Assembly (NCBI GenBank): GCA_951217055.1 | Contig: OX578277.1 | Location: 61,288,388 to 61,352,387 of the forward strand | Source: Gerris lacustris | Taxonomy: Eukaryota > Arthropoda > Insecta > Hemiptera > Gerridae | Length of the DNA: 64,000 bases | Direction: 5' to 3' | Part shown: positions 46,028-57,607 of the stretch, one piece after another | How the letters are laid out: each line of letters opens with the position of its first letter | How positions within the stretch are numbered: position 1 is the stretch's first letter | Program-made: the position numbers and the translations under genes | Notes under the pieces: model-generated | The model's input: the letters and a program-made list of their open reading frames with translations, nothing else | The model's database searches: none | Told to the model about the DNA's origin: nothing

Positions 46028-46178
46028 AAAGTCGATTGCAAATCAGTACCAAACGTTTCATCGTGTGTTCAGGAAGTCAAAGCAACTTCATACTTCGCAG
46101 AGAAGCTACAAGGACTCACTGGAAAGCTTCACAGTCACCATGCATCCGACGTAGAAACGCCAAATCGTTCCAGAGCTG
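46028..46178 (+). CDS. Dgk: Type I diacylglycerol kinase, linker exon a
   Basis: Acceptor TTTTCTGTGCAG ends at 46027 and a donor GTAAAT begins at 46179. The 151 bases are open from the first base: KVDCKSVPNVSSCVQEVKAT, then SYFAEKLQGLTGKLHSHH. They leave one base that completes a glycine with the next exon. The text is polar linker and does not identify the gene by itself. Assignment rests on phase continuity with the exons at 47839 and 63185. In type I DGKs this is the region between the N-terminal recoverin-homology domain and the EF hands. Two other frames are also open here by chance. Confidence 0.6.
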
Positions 46179-47838
46179 GTAAATAATTTAGTTTAGGTTA
46201 TTTATATTTTTTAAAGTTTTGATCAATTTGCCTTATTTTTATTTTTTTTCTACATAAAATATGTTTTTGACAGTTAATATTCTTTTTATATCTCACATTG
46301 AAATAACTGAGAGAAAACAATTTTTCCGCAAAAATGAATAATCTATATATATATAAAATCAAAATACTACTGACTCATCACGGTATTTCTTAAACCACTG
46401 AACTTTTAACTAGAGATTTTAGCAAATTGTTTTATCCAAAGGAAGGGGTGATAGAAATAAGGGGGGAGGGATTTAGGAAAGTCTTTGGTATCTAACTAAT
46501 TTTGCTAAGTAAAATCATTTTAGTGTTTCCTGGCGGTAGTTATAAACTCAAACAATTAAAAAATTAAAAATTTTATAGGCCCATTTTATTAGAATGGACC
46601 AATTATGACCTACCATCCTAATTTCATTACACTATGGACCGACAAAAGTGGGAGAAATTTTTTATTTCGAAGACATAAAAAAATTGCACAATGCCTCCGT
46701 TACAATCAGTAAGCTTGGAAGCTATATATTTTTTTTAAAACATATTTTATTGTATGCAAAATATTTTGTACGCAGCATTTGTAAATCTAATCAGTTTATC
46801 AATGTTTTAATGTCACTCAGTGCAATTTAACATGTCTAAGGATACTTCGTTTATTTTACTATCCAATTTTCAGTCAATTTGCTGATGACATAGTTCATTA
46901 TCATAATGAGGTCAAACTGAATAATGAATCAGACTGAACATCTAATCAGTTGAACTATCAACAATGAATAGAGGTAAATCGTTATACTGGATTTAATTTA
47001 ATTCCAATGATTGATGCATTAGTTATTACTCTAACAAGACAGCTAACATACGGATACACATAACAAAATGAACATGTTTCATTATGCTTTCTAGTGAATA
47101 AGGCCAAAGAAATTTAAATTTAAAAATATGTTATCAATAAAAAATTCGTGATTTACAATAATAACTTTACACATCTTAATACTACCTCTAACGTTGGTTT
47201 AAGGATAAACTACGGTCAATTAGACACAGCATTATTAGTTATATATGTGATTAATAATTGTATACTAGACTAACCAGGTTGGCTCTTTGTTCGCAATATC
47301 CTACAGGCTAACCAGGTATACTGGTGTTTTGTTTTGGTAGTGTTAAGTTAATGGTGGCTTCAATTATTCTTTTTTCCGTACGGTTCCGGTTGAAAGAAGT
47401 GGTTGATCAGGTTATAAACTTAAATTGATTTGGGTAAAATAAAAATGAAAACTTGTAGGATGGCAGTAATAATAAAAAATTAAAGAGCATGGTGAACTAA
47501 ATATTGTTTTTTTTTTTAAATTTTTAAACTAAGCACCACAGAAGGTAATGTTAAGGTTACTAACCGGGGCCTGGGTCGATCAAAGGGTTCGCACCCACCT
47601 TGGTTGACCACTAAAATAAACGAAGGTTTACGTTGGTTTACGTTAGATAGTTCTATCCGAACGCACCGGTTACTTCTCTGACAACCTGGTTAGTGATTCC
47701 GAAAGCACCCTTTATGTTTACCTCCAGCCAAACTAATAGTCATTGGCTACTCTATTTCTGTTTGATAATTTCTTTGCATGCTTTTTTTAATGGAAAATAA
47801 GAACACTTTTTTATAGTCAATGGGATTATTTTGTGTAG
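46179..47838. other. DGK intron (1,660 bp)
   Basis: It carries a family B-like fragment (about 46590-46730, with GGACCAATTATGACCTACCA and GTAAGCTTGGAAGC). A probable MITE lies between ACTAACCAGGTTG (47273) and its inverted copy CAACCTGGTTAGT (47684). Confidence 0.5.
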
Positions 47839-48006
47839 GAAGTATAGGTGCGAGCGCCCACCCGATGCTCACAGTCACGTCCCATTCGTGTCATGAGGTT
47901 CTGGATAAGAAAAGTGTTGACTCGTCACCCAGTCATTCCCAAGTATCGAGAAACTCGTCGAGGAAATCAAACAACTCGTTGCACGTATCCAATGGAAAAG
48001 CAAATG
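47839..48006 (+). CDS. Dgk: Type I diacylglycerol kinase, Ser-rich linker exon b
   Basis: Acceptor TTATTTTGTGTAG ends at 47838; the donor AAATG|GTAAGT is near perfect. The exon is 168 bases, enters in phase 1 and leaves in phase 1. It encodes a serine- and asparagine-rich linker (SSPSHSQVSRNSSRKSNNSL). The last base G joins with AG of the exon at 63185 to make Glu, giving a continuous frame into the DGK signature. Ser-rich linkers in this position could be phosphorylation targets (inference). Confidence 0.75.
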
Positions 48007-49382
48007 GTAAGTGCAGCCAACATTCTTTATACAAATGTTTACATTGATCAGAATTATAGACTGCAATCTATGTCAGTGCTCTATTTTATAGGATTCTAGG
48101 AAGTATAAAGAGGGGGTTATATAAAAAGATGTTTATGTGTGAATGTTACAGTGAAGATTCCCGAGGTCGGGTACATGACCCCACACTTCATAATCCCACC
48201 TCTTGCCGATGACGATCGTAATGACCTCCGCTGACTTACAATGATTTAAATATCTTTTAGAATCAATAGATTCTATCAACCATCCAGAAACAGCAAACGA
48301 GTTCTCTTAATAATGTCGAATGTGCTTAACAATAGCGTTGTTTTAGTTACAATTATTAAAAAAACGAATTGGTTATTATTAACAATTAAATTGCATTTTG
48401 TCATTGGCGTTTAGTTTGCTTCTCCGCAAATTCTGAATATCGACTTAAAGGTTTGGACCAAAATTAAGTTGTTCATCATTTTATATACTGATAATTAGGT
48501 ATTAATTTTTCGATAGTTCATAAATATCTTTATTTATTTTAAACTAATTTATTTTTAATTCCTTAGTGATGTTTACAAATAAGGGAAATTCGTACGTTAA
48601 AATCAAGACACTATAGTGAAGTAAGGAAGTAAACTGAGAGCCATTAAAGTGTGATAATAAATAAATACATTTTTTTAAACTTTATCCCTCAAGGCAAAAA
48701 ATTGACACCCTTAAGGGTTATTGTAATGCTTTAAAAAAAGGATAAAATAAACATGTTAATTTCTATTGAAATAGCTTTACTTAAAGAATCGAATTCCAGT
48801 TATCTGAAAGACATTGGAACCTGAGTACTTCAAGTCAGACTATTGTCTTGTGAAAATTCTTTGCCTCTCCCATTAAACGGGATACCCTCCCATTGTTCTT
48901 CTGCTCAATATCGTCAGGGATTTTCATAGGGAGGAAGCTTTAGGCATTGAATCCTTCTCGTTTTGAATTCCAAAGTGGATGAAGGGCTTCCCAACTATAT
49001 ACTAGGGTACGTTGAGATGGGGAGAAAATACCATGACGTAGGGGATCCTGGGTTTAATCTAAGGCCTAAATCCATTGAATTTGGAACCTTCCGAGTTCAG
49101 CGAAAGATTTTCTTTATCCCTCATGATATATTCATTACAAGGCACTGGGTTATTCTTTAGAAGTTTTCTTAATACATACGTTGGTACCTTAAATATATAT
49201 TATAATATATTAAAGACATGAAATATTAAAGCTCTTTTTAAACTTCATTAGGAAAATAAAGAACTTATTAACATTCCCAGAGATAAAATAATTGTTATAC
49301 GTTCAGACTGCGTGAACATTAAGTTCTTTATGCTGAGGCAATAATAGGAATGTAAATGGCCTGATTTAGAGTATTCAGAAAT
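48007..49382. other. Start of the 15.2-kb DGK intron, nothing else recognised
   Basis: Begins with GTAAGT. AT-rich; the 65-codon frame at 48963-49160 has no family signature. Confidence 0.5.
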
Positions 49383-49550
49383 GGGCACATTTTTACTTTA
49401 GCACCCCCCTTGGTTCTAAGCATTAGTAGGCCCTAGAAAGGTCCCAAAGGTGTATGTGTATGTGTCATAATGTCTCCAAAAGTGATTAAGACTCCTGGGG
49501 CTGTTTCATGACGCTCCGGTGCAAGATTGAGTCTTATCATGTATAAGACT
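49383..49550 (+). repeat. Dispersed repeat, copy 1
   Basis: GGGCACATTTTTACTTTAGC then ACCCCCCTTGGTTCTAA and, about 100 bp later, GACTCCTGGGGC. It matches 63737-63865 in the same order and orientation. Confidence 0.65.
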
Positions 49551-49651
49551 AAAACAAGGAAAAATCACATACCAAATTAAATGAACATCTTCTATGAATA
49601 AAACTATTCTCCTCTTTATAATTTTTCTCGTGATTCATGGGGCTAATGCAT

Positions 49652-50219
49652 CTAATTCCTGGTTCGACAGTTTGACCCAAAACCACAAGTGACACAAGAG
49701 GTCATCCATTGGATGATCTTTCCTCCAGAGAAACGTGAGGCAAATAGGCTTCTTTCAGTGCCATATTCTTCCTTGTGGCGAGCTTTGAATTGTTGCCACG
49801 TTGATTCTATCGCATTCGTGTGGGCTCCTGTTACCGGATCGACGAAATTATAACTGTGGTTCATCGTGTAATGATTATACCCTTCTGCAACGATGCATAA
49901 AATAAACGTATAAAAAAATATAAAATAAACGTGAAAAGAATAGTAAGTTACCAGGTAGTTCATTAATATCAATGTAGGCTCGCCAACAGTCGGAAGTTAT
50001 CGTAGATCCCGGCATAACATGAACCCTCAAAACTGCCAATAGAGTCGCCGCATCGCGTCTCTCCACAGGAACAATGAAACACCGTCCACTTCCTCGCTCT
50101 ACCCCTCCGAAATACCATTGGGCTGCCGCATGACGACATCGATGATATTTTCTTCGACTGATCCCAGTTTCATCGAGTTCAATGTAGTGGCCTGGTCGGC
50201 ACACTTTTAGTTTGGTACC
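49652..50219 (-). CDS. Merlin (ISXO2-like DDE) transposase, two exons, N-terminus missing
   Basis: Exon 1 (50219-49952) contains RPGHYIELDETGISRRKYHR, then QWYFGGVERGSGRCFIVPVE and GSTITSDCWRAYID. A 67-bp intron (49951-49885; GTAACT...GCAG) is followed by exon 2 (49884-49652) with EGYNHYTMNHSYNFVDPVTG, then AHTNAIESTWQQFK. Removing the intron joins the two halves in frame. The motifs are those of the IS1016/ISXO2 transposase family used by eukaryotic Merlin elements. The D (ELDE), D (TSDCW) and E (AIEST) of the triad are all present. The upstream third (zinc-ribbon/HTH region) is not there: a TAG precedes the frame and a small palindrome sits immediately beyond. Likely inactive. Confidence 0.8.
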
Positions 50220-50221
50220 CC

Positions 50222-50354
50222 CCTATTTCATTGCAAATTTAAGAAGTCCTGGGTGTAAAAGTGTGGGACAAGTAATTACTTGCCTAGTTGTACAGTTAGT
50301 ACTATGTCCAACAAATTTAATCACCCAGGCCATCTTAAATTTCCAATGAAATGG
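50222..50354. repeat. 130-bp palindromic MITE next to the Merlin gene
   Basis: ATTTCATTGCAAATTTAAGA ... CCTGGGTG pairs with CACCCAGG ... TCTTAAATTTCCAATGAAAT. It sits right at the 5' edge of the surviving Merlin coding frame and may have cut it. Confidence 0.7.
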
Positions 50355-50469
50355 GTCAGTAATTAATAATATTATATAATGAGTGGGTTTTACATACTTT
50401 TAAAAAACATTGTTTTTAATCATCTTTTCTTTCCTTGCCACATTTTCCTTGCAGATTCCTTGCCACATG

Positions 50470-52505
50470 GGCGTATCCAGAGGGGGGCAAGGGGGGGGGG
50501 GGAACTGCCCCCCCCTTCCAAGATGGTCCAAAAAATTGGTCTGATAAATCAAACAAAACTTTCTCAATTATTGATGCTGTATTTAAATTCCATAATATCT
50601 CCTTTAATTGATTTATTTTTAAACATAATTAAAACTTTTTTGTTTTCCATTTTCAAGAAAAACAAATTTATTTGCATCAATATCTCGAAAACTAGATTTT
50701 TCCGGGGAAAAATCAAGTTTTAATGAGAGTTTTTATGGGTAATCCCAAATTTAAATCTTGAGTTTGCCTCAGGATATGATTTTTCTGAATATTTAAACCA
50801 AATTTAATCTAAAATGTCTTATTAGTTTAAGACCTACAACCTTTATTTGGAACTTAAGGTTAGGATCCTAATCTATTCAATGAGACAAACGTTTTTTTAA
50901 GCGGCACTCGATATAATTAGTGCCTAATCGTCTTGCTTGTGACAATATGAGTTTTCTGGAATAGTCGCATCCCTCTCGCCTTATTTCATGACACTGCGGG
51001 AATATTCCAAAATCCAGAAGTGCTATTTACCATGTATTATGTTTGGTTGGAGTCAGTGCAATTATTACTTTTGAAGTGGCCCGAGTAGAGAAAATATGTT
51101 TATTGCCATCTATACCTTTCCTTGTTTCTTCTATACCGTTCTCATTTTTTTTTTTTTTTTTTTTTGCAGTTCCATTTTAAGCTTTATAGAGCTTGAAGGT
51201 CTTAATGCAATGATTATTGCCAAAGCCATTGAAGATTTTGTGTCATCCTTAGACCTAGACCCTGATATGATAAGTGTGTGGGGTTAGGCTTCGACGGATG
51301 TCCCACCATGTCTGGGATAAAAGGAGGTGTGCAGGCGATCTTACGGCAAAAGTGCAAAAAAGCCTTCTACTTCCATTGCTCCTTTCACAGGCTTTACCTT
51401 GCCGTGAACGACTTAAACATAATCCCAGAAATTCGAAACTGCGTTGGAAGTATCAAGGAGATAATTACATTTTTTCGTGAGTGTTTTACGACGGTAGCTT
51501 ATTGCCAATATTATGTGAGACTAGGTGGTCAGAGAAATACTAAAGCATCCCTGTTTTTAAGGATCATTTCGTTGATATTGTTAATGCAATGAACACACTG
51601 AAGAGGGAAATGCAGCAACCAGAAAAAATGCTTATCAATTGCATGCAGCAGCGTGCAGATCTTCATTTATTGTCTTGGTAGCATTAATTGCTAAATATTC
51701 TGCTATACTGGAACCCGTAGCAAATGCACTTCAATCGAAGGCTCTAGACATGGTCAAAGGCAACAACCATATTCAGCCTATTCTTGACATGCTACAACTG
51801 CATACTGCATCGAGTACATGCTGAGAACGTCACAACTGACATATTGAAAGAAGCAGGTGACATGGCTTCGCATTTAAATGTAGACATAACCGCCACTCGC
51901 ATTCCTGGCAGACAGAAGCATAGTAGAAATCCTCCAGCCGAAGCCGAAAATCCATCCGAATTTTGGAGATGGGCTCTGATAATTCCCTACTTGGATTCTA
52001 TGCTGTAGACAAATCGCCTGCATTTTCATTGAGGAATTACCATCCTAGTAAGATGAGAGATTGGAGCAATGGAATGAAAGTACTTCATCTACAATTTAGA
52101 AGGAATAGAAGGAGAAAGGGACTTGCGGTTCAAAATGTGGAACCAGGAACAGGAAGCGCCAGACATAAATATAGTTTTAAAAAAGAGCGAATTGCTTTTC
52201 CCGGCAATTAGAAAGGCTTTGCATTATTGCTTTCACAGTCCTGCTCAATATGCACTATCGAGCGTTCATTTAGCTCCGTTCGCCGAATCAAAACATGGCT
52301 ATGAAGTTCAATTGGTAAAACGAGTTAAATGGGTTAGCCATGTTAAGCCGACAATGGGTTTTCGCTAACAAAAAACAACTAGTGGAATTAAAAAAATTGC
52401 TTCTAATCCTCGAAAATGATTGTTTACAAATTAGTTTTGTTTTTTTTAAATAAATATTTTATTCTAACCTTGGTTATCATTACAACCCCCCCCCCCCCCC
52501 CCATT
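50470..52505 (+). mobile_element. Decayed hAT-type element (ZMYM/DUF4371 group)
   Basis: The left edge GGGCGTATCCAGAGGGGGGC resembles hAT ends of the 'CA-GGGCGTATCCAG' kind. The right side runs to a C tract at 52485-52501. The transposase relic at 51165-52420 lies between. Target duplication not identified. Confidence 0.5.
51165..52420 (+). pseudogene. hAT transposase relic, ZMYM1-like
   Basis: Pieces of one protein appear in changing frames: FIELEGLNAMIIAKAIEDFV, then GFDGCPTMSGIKGGVQAILR and FYFHCSFHRLYLAVND, LCETRWSEKY (with a stop), SIPVFKDHFVDIVNAM, LEPVANALQSKALDMVKGNN, and near 52240 CTIERSFSSVRRIKTWL. This is the order of the RNase H core, the 'RW' block and the C-terminal dimerisation (hATC) domain in DUF4371/ZMYM1-like hAT transposases. 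Several frameshifts and stops; the N-terminus is absent. Confidence 0.75.
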
Positions 52506-52574
52506 CATAGCTTTTTCATGTTTTCTGAACTTATTCTTGTTTTCATAGGTACATTTAATTATTACTTAATATTT

Positions 52575-53056
52575 GTTCAAATTTCATCATAAAAACAACT
52601 TCTCCTCGGCGGGGAATCGAACCCGGCCTCTCTCTGCATCCACGTTTAAAGCTATTTTCTCTGGAACTAATGTTTTACCGGGAAAACGACATATATCGTT
52701 AGATTCGTAATTAAATGGACTACAATTTAGAATTTTTTATTCGAAATCGTCAGAACCGTTTTTGAGAAATAATTTTTTTTCACGTTTTTTCAGAGTTTTT
52801 GGAGGGTAGCGCCCCCAAATTTGGATATATAATTAATTCCTTGATTTCGCCACGGGATATGATTTTTCTGAACATGAATGCCAAATTTCATTCATGCGTC
52901 TGCTCAGACGCCACACAAACGACAGACTGACGTCGTAGACATTTTTTAAAAACCACTTTCTTGGACTCAATGGACCTCAAAACTTGTACTCCATAAATAT
53001 CTTAAAATCGAATTTTTATGCCATCACAATACTTTCTCTATCTATGATAAAGTAAA
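52575..53056 (-). repeat. Family C repeat, copy 3 (reverse)
   Basis: Contains the family blocks in reverse: GGCGGGGAATCGAACCCGGC (the tRNA B-box region), GGGAAAACGAC-TATATCGTTAGATTC, AGCGCCCCCAAATTTGG, and ATCACAATACTTTCTC at the end. Confidence 0.75.
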
Positions 53057-53405
53057 CATGCGCGCTCTCGCTACTTCACGCTATATCTCGAAAACGGTTG
53101 ATCGCACGAAAAAATGTGTATAACCAAACTTGTTGAGAATACTGTATTATGTAAGTTTCGATAAAACTTCTTCAGACCTCAGTCTAACCGGAAGCGAGAT
53201 TTTCGCAAAAAACTGATTTTCCTGACCTTTGACCATCGATATCTCGAGACGCACTAGGGTGAGCATATTAAACTTTTTGGTGCTTCATTAGAGCATCAAG
53301 ACGAAGGTCTGTGCAAAAATTCAGCTTGCTTTCTCTCATTCCGCAGAGGAAGTCTTATTTCCCTGGACTATTTAATCAACTAATATATTGTTTATGGATA
53401 GGACT
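53057..53405. repeat. Unclassified repeat-like sequence
   Basis: GCTATATCTCGAAAACGGTT and TCGATATCTCGAGACGCAC resemble other dispersed repeats in style. No frame. Confidence 0.35.
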
Positions 53406-53413
53406 ATAGCTAC
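53406..53413. repeat. hAT target-site duplication (left)
   Basis: ATAGCTAC is repeated exactly at 61137-61144. Eight base pairs is the hAT rule. Confidence 0.9.
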
Positions 53414-53871
53414 TAGAGATGGGCATAATCGATATTTTTCAATCAATCGATTATTTATAATCGATTATAAAAATAATCGAATGATTTCAAAATCGATTAT
53501 TTATTAAAGGAGGGGGATGAAGTAAAGAAAAAAGGGGAGACAAATAGTTGCAATCCCTAAAATACGGGGAACTTAGCGGCCGTGCCGGACGCCCGACAAA
53601 GCGCGGGTTTCTCCTTTGTCGGCAAACGGCAAGATAACGAAAAGTCTTAAAACTACTACTCAAACTCATAATCGCTGCTTTATATTCTTCTTTTATTAAC
53701 CCTTACCTTATCACTATCTTGATCCCTCCCTACTCTAATTATTATAACACTTTCTTATACATACTATACTGTTTTAGTCGCATTCGTTCCTTCGTTCCTT
53801 GCACAATTATTTCAGAGAACAAATTATTTACTTTGCTTTAAGTGATTGGGACCTAATTTTTATTTTTTATA

Positions 53872-55821
53872 ATGCCCCGATTAATGGGTAAACGGTCGTG
53901 GGTTTGGGAGTATTTTGAAAAGAAAAGTAGTTCGACCGTGTTATGCAAAAAATGCCGGAAAGAACTAAAATATTTCGGAAATACAACTAACATGATTGCC
54001 CACTTTAATAGGTTACACGTGGCGATAGCAATTGAAAAAAATCGTTCGGCATCCGCAAATACTAATGAAGCTGACATCGATGATCCTGAGCCAATACCAG
54101 AAATGCAAACTGATCAACCGAGTACAAGTAAGTTCGAAACAAGCATTACTATTCCTACAGCTACCCAAACACAACATCTACCAACATCAAATTTTATAGA
54201 TCAGCAACCTAAAAAAACAATAGGTAAACCTAGGACCAAGCAGTTAAAATTAGTCGGAGCAGCGTCACAATTCACGCTTCAGCATCAGTCAAATATTGAT
54301 CTGGCTTTGCTTGAAATGATTGTGGAAGATTTTCAGCCATTGTCTATCGTTGAAAATAAAGGTTTTATTAATTATTCGAAATTGCTACAGCCTTATTATA
54401 CCCTACCCAACAGAAAAAAACTAACTAATGAAATTTTACCAAGGGTTCACGAAGAGATATCAAAGAAAATGATAGCGCTTCTACACCAAACATTGTATGT
54501 AGCAATTACTACTGACCTATGGACATCAATAACTACGCAATCTTACTTAACTGTAACTTGTCACTTTATTAATGATTTTAATTTGAATAGTGCAGTGCTA
54601 GATACAATAACTATTAACGATAGCCATACTAGCGCCTTAATTTCTCAGTACTTGAAATCGGTTTTCCAGTCATGGGGAATCGATAACAAAGTGGTAACAA
54701 TCATAACTGACAATGGTGCCAACATAAAAAAAGCCGTGAAAGACTATTTGGTAAAATACCACCATCCCTGCGTTGCCCATACATTAAATTTGTCCATAAA
54801 TGATGCAATAAATTCTAATAAACCTTTATTGTCATTATTTAATAAGTGTAAAACGATTGTGTCATATTTTAAACGTAGCGTGGTTGCAGCTGACGCCCTA
54901 CGAAACATCCAAAAAATAATGAATTTGCAGGAACTTAAGGTCAAACAAGAGGTGCCGACCAGATGGAACTCAAAATTATATATGTTGGAGCGTTTATTGA
55001 GTTTAAAAACACCTTTATCTGCAGTTATTACATCTCTTCAAAATGCGCCAAACTTTATTACATCTGAAGAATGGGAAATTTTAGAGGATACTATTTCCAT
55101 ATTGAAACCATTGGAGGCTGTTTCAAATGAACTGTCAGGAGAACAATATCCTACAATGTCTCTCGTTATTCCTTTAATAGGTTGCCTTAAAACTGCAGTT
55201 AAAAATTTCAATCCTAAAACTGAAAACTGTGAGACCCTAAAAAAGTTCTTTTTGGAAAGTATAAATAAAAGGTTTAGCTCAATGGAGACAAGTGAAATTC
55301 CGGCAAAAGCTACAATTTTAGATCCACGCTTCAAAAAGACCGGCTTTGGTTCAGAGGAAAATGCAAGATTAGCCCAAGATTGGGTAACAGAAGAATTGGA
55401 ACTTGTTTTATCCAAATCAAATTCAAGAACTTCCACCTTTACTACACAAACGGAATCAGAACCAATAATATCATCCAAAGATCCAGCATCGTCTATTTGG
55501 ACTCATTTTGATGAACAAGTTTCAAAAATTACTACTACAACTACACCTTCAACTACTGCTACATTGATAATAAAACAATACTTAGAAATTCCACATGTAA
55601 GTAGAAAAACTAACCCTTTAAATTTTTGGCGGGTTCACAAAGAGACCTTTCCTGAATTGAGCAACATGGCCTTAAAATATCTGTGTATTCCTGCAACATC
55701 GGTTCCTTCAGAAAGAGTTTTTTCAAAAGCAGGACAGTTATTAAATGAACGCCGCTCTCGGCTGTCTGGTAAAAATGTTAACTATATATTATTTTTAAAC
55801 AGTAATTTAAAAAAAGTTTAA
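53872..55821 (+). CDS. hAT transposase with BED zinc finger (649 aa)
   Basis: The ATG lies about 460 bases after the left TIR. Residues about 11-49 form a BED-type finger (W-VWEYFEK, C-KKC, HFNRLH), which binds transposon ends. The RNase H-like core has TTDLWTS (Asp about 214) and IITDNGANIKKA (Asp about 279), then CVAHTLNLS. The C-terminal dimerisation domain has NPLNFWRVHKETFPELSNMA and PATSVPSERVFSKAGQLL, with Glu about 613. So the D-D-E set and both end domains are present with no stop or shift. Catalytic assignments follow the Hermes/hAT family. It is in the sense strand of the DGK intron. No intron is needed. Activity is plausible, but the element now carries 2.8 kb of foreign DNA between the gene and its right end. 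Confidence 0.92.
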   Translation: MPRLMGKRSWVWEYFEKKSSSTVLCKKCRKELKYFGNTTNMIAHFNRLHVAIAIEKNRSASANTNEADIDDPEPIPEMQTDQPSTSKFETSITIPTATQTQHLPTSNFIDQQPKKTIGKPRTKQLKLVGAASQFTLQHQSNIDLALLEMIVEDFQPLSIVENKGFINYSKLLQPYYTLPNRKKLTNEILPRVHEEISKKMIALLHQTLYVAITTDLWTSITTQSYLTVTCHFINDFNLNSAVLDTITINDSHTSALISQYLKSVFQSWGIDNKVVTIITDNGANIKKAVKDYLVKYHHPCVAHTLNLSINDAINSNKPLLSLFNKCKTIVSYFKRSVVAADALRNIQKIMNLQELKVKQEVPTRWNSKLYMLERLLSLKTPLSAVITSLQNAPNFITSEEWEILEDTISILKPLEAVSNELSGEQYPTMSLVIPLIGCLKTAVKNFNPKTENCETLKKFFLESINKRFSSMETSEIPAKATILDPRFKKTGFGSEENARLAQDWVTEELELVLSKSNSRTSTFTTQTESEPIISSKDPASSIWTHFDEQVSKITTTTTPSTTATLIIKQYLEIPHVSRKTNPLNFWRVHKETFPELSNMALKYLCIPATSVPSERVFSKAGQLLNERRSRLSGKNVNYILFLNSNLKKV

Positions 55822-56075
55822 GTTAATTACAATGTTTATTACCTTTATTATTTTTTTTTTTCAGAATATTTGATGTCATTATAAATTTGTTTTTTTTTTT
55901 TGGTTTTTTAATACCTATTAACTTGATTCTTTCTCTTATGTATATATATCAAAGATTGATATATAAGTTGGTTTATTAATCGAAATTACTCTTAATTATT
56001 ACAATGATTTATGTACAGAGTTTTTTTCCATTATTACTATTATTATTAGATATGTTAATTAGGTAATGTACCTAA

Positions 56076-57203
56076 TTTATTAATAATTAATCAACGAAAG
56101 TAGAAATGGTAACAATAAAGCCAATTTTTTTATTCGTTATTATAAATTTAGTTTTGTATGATCTGATTTTAGTTTTTCAAAAATTAGACTTTTTGGCACT
56201 AACCAATTGTATCTTAACAATATATTATACGACTGTTTTGTTTTTATAAATTTATTTATTGCTTCAATGCTTCGTTAGATTCATATATTATGTTTTATTA
56301 ATAATTAATCAACCAAAGTAGAAATGGTAACAATAAAGCCAATTTTTTTATTCGTTATTATAAATTTAGTTTTGTATGATCTGATTTTAGTTTTTCAAAA
56401 ATTAGACTTTTTGGCACTAACCAATTGTATCTTAACAATATATTATACGACTGTTTTGTTTTTATAAATTTATTTATTGCTTCAATACTTCATTAGATTC
56501 ATATATTATGTTTTATTAATAATTAATCAACCAAAGTAGAAATGGTAACAATAAAGCCAATTTTTTTATTCTTTATTATAAATTTAGTTTTGTATGATCT
56601 GATTTTAGTTTTTCAAAAATTAGACTTTTTGGCACTAACCAATTGTATCTTAACAATATATTATACGACTGTTTTGTTTTTATAAATTTATTTATTGCTT
56701 CAATGCTTCGTTAGATTCATATATTATGTTTTATTAATAATTAATCAACCAAAGTAGAAATGGTAACAATAAAGCCAATTTTTTTATTCGTTATTATAAA
56801 TTTAGTTTTGTATGATCTGATTTTAGTTTTTCAAAAATTAGACTTTTTTGGCACTAACCAATTGTATCTCAACAATATATTATACGACTGTTTTGTTTTT
56901 ATAAATTTATTTATTGCTTCAATGCTTCGTTAGATTCATATATTATGTTTTATTAATAATTAATCAACCAAAGTAGAAATGGTAACAATAAAGCCAATTT
57001 TTTTATTCGTTATTATAAATTTAGTTTTGTATGATCTGATTTTAGTTTTTCAAAAATTAGACTTTTTGGCACTAACCAATTATCTCAACAAATATTATAT
57101 TATATAATATTATATAAAGTATCTCAACAATATATTATACGACTGTTTTGTTTTTATAAATTTATTTATTGCTTCAATACTTCATTAGATTCATATATTA
57201 TGT
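56076..57203 (+). repeat. Five 218-bp tandem repeats inside the hAT
   Basis: The marker TAGAAATGGTAACAATAAAG starts at 56101, 56319, 56537, 56755 and 56974, so units are 218-219 bp. Copies differ at very few bases; the last has an extra AT-rich insertion near 57085. No reading frame. It lies between the transposase stop and the Penelope insertion. Confidence 0.93.
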
Positions 57204-57439
57204 TAAAATTATAATTATATTTATGATTTAATTATTTACAAACTATGCAGTTATAATTATTTATATAATTACTTTTAATTACCTTTAAATTATTTTTCTT
57301 AAATGTAGGAATAACTATTAATTTAATTCAAGAGAGCGAATGGTTACTTTTGAACTTATTATACTGTGGTTTTTAAGGAAATGGGAGATTTACTAGATTT
57401 TATCGAACAATTGATATGTGTTTTGAAATCAATATGATG

Positions 57440-57456
57440 TTATAAAAATAATACAT
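57440..57456. repeat. Penelope target-site duplication (left)
   Basis: TTATAAAAATAATACAT is repeated exactly at 60286-60302. Confidence 0.8.
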
Positions 57457-57578
57457 ATAAATAATAAACCTTAGGTTTATTGACACCTTCAATATATGTA
57501 TAAATCGATTTTTTTTATTAAAAAAAAGATGGATAAGGTAGGTGTAGAAAAAACGGCAATTAAATTTTGGTAGGAAAC

Positions 57579-57607
57579 GTTTCGACCCTAAGTAAGGTCA
57601 TCCTCAG
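57579..57607 (-). ncRNA. Hammerhead-like ribozyme core, left arm
   Basis: Minus strand: CTGAGGA (57607-57601), one extra base, stem II GACC/GGTC, then GAAAC (57583-57579). The palindromic AACGTT after GAAA gives a minimal stem III. Hammerheads of this minimal form are reported in Penelope terminal repeats and may need a dimer to act. Confidence 0.6.

Noticed and set aside
45843..46182. 103- and 81-codon frames across the first firm DGK exon
   Set aside because: They use the two other frames; only the third joins in phase with 47839 and 63185.
54744..55478. Minus-strand frames of 66 and 146 codons inside the hAT gene
   Set aside because: Antisense shadows of the transposase.
56076..57203. 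Regular repeats considered as CRISPR or as an rDNA-like spacer
   Set aside because: Units are 218 bp with no unique spacers, inside a eukaryotic transposon.
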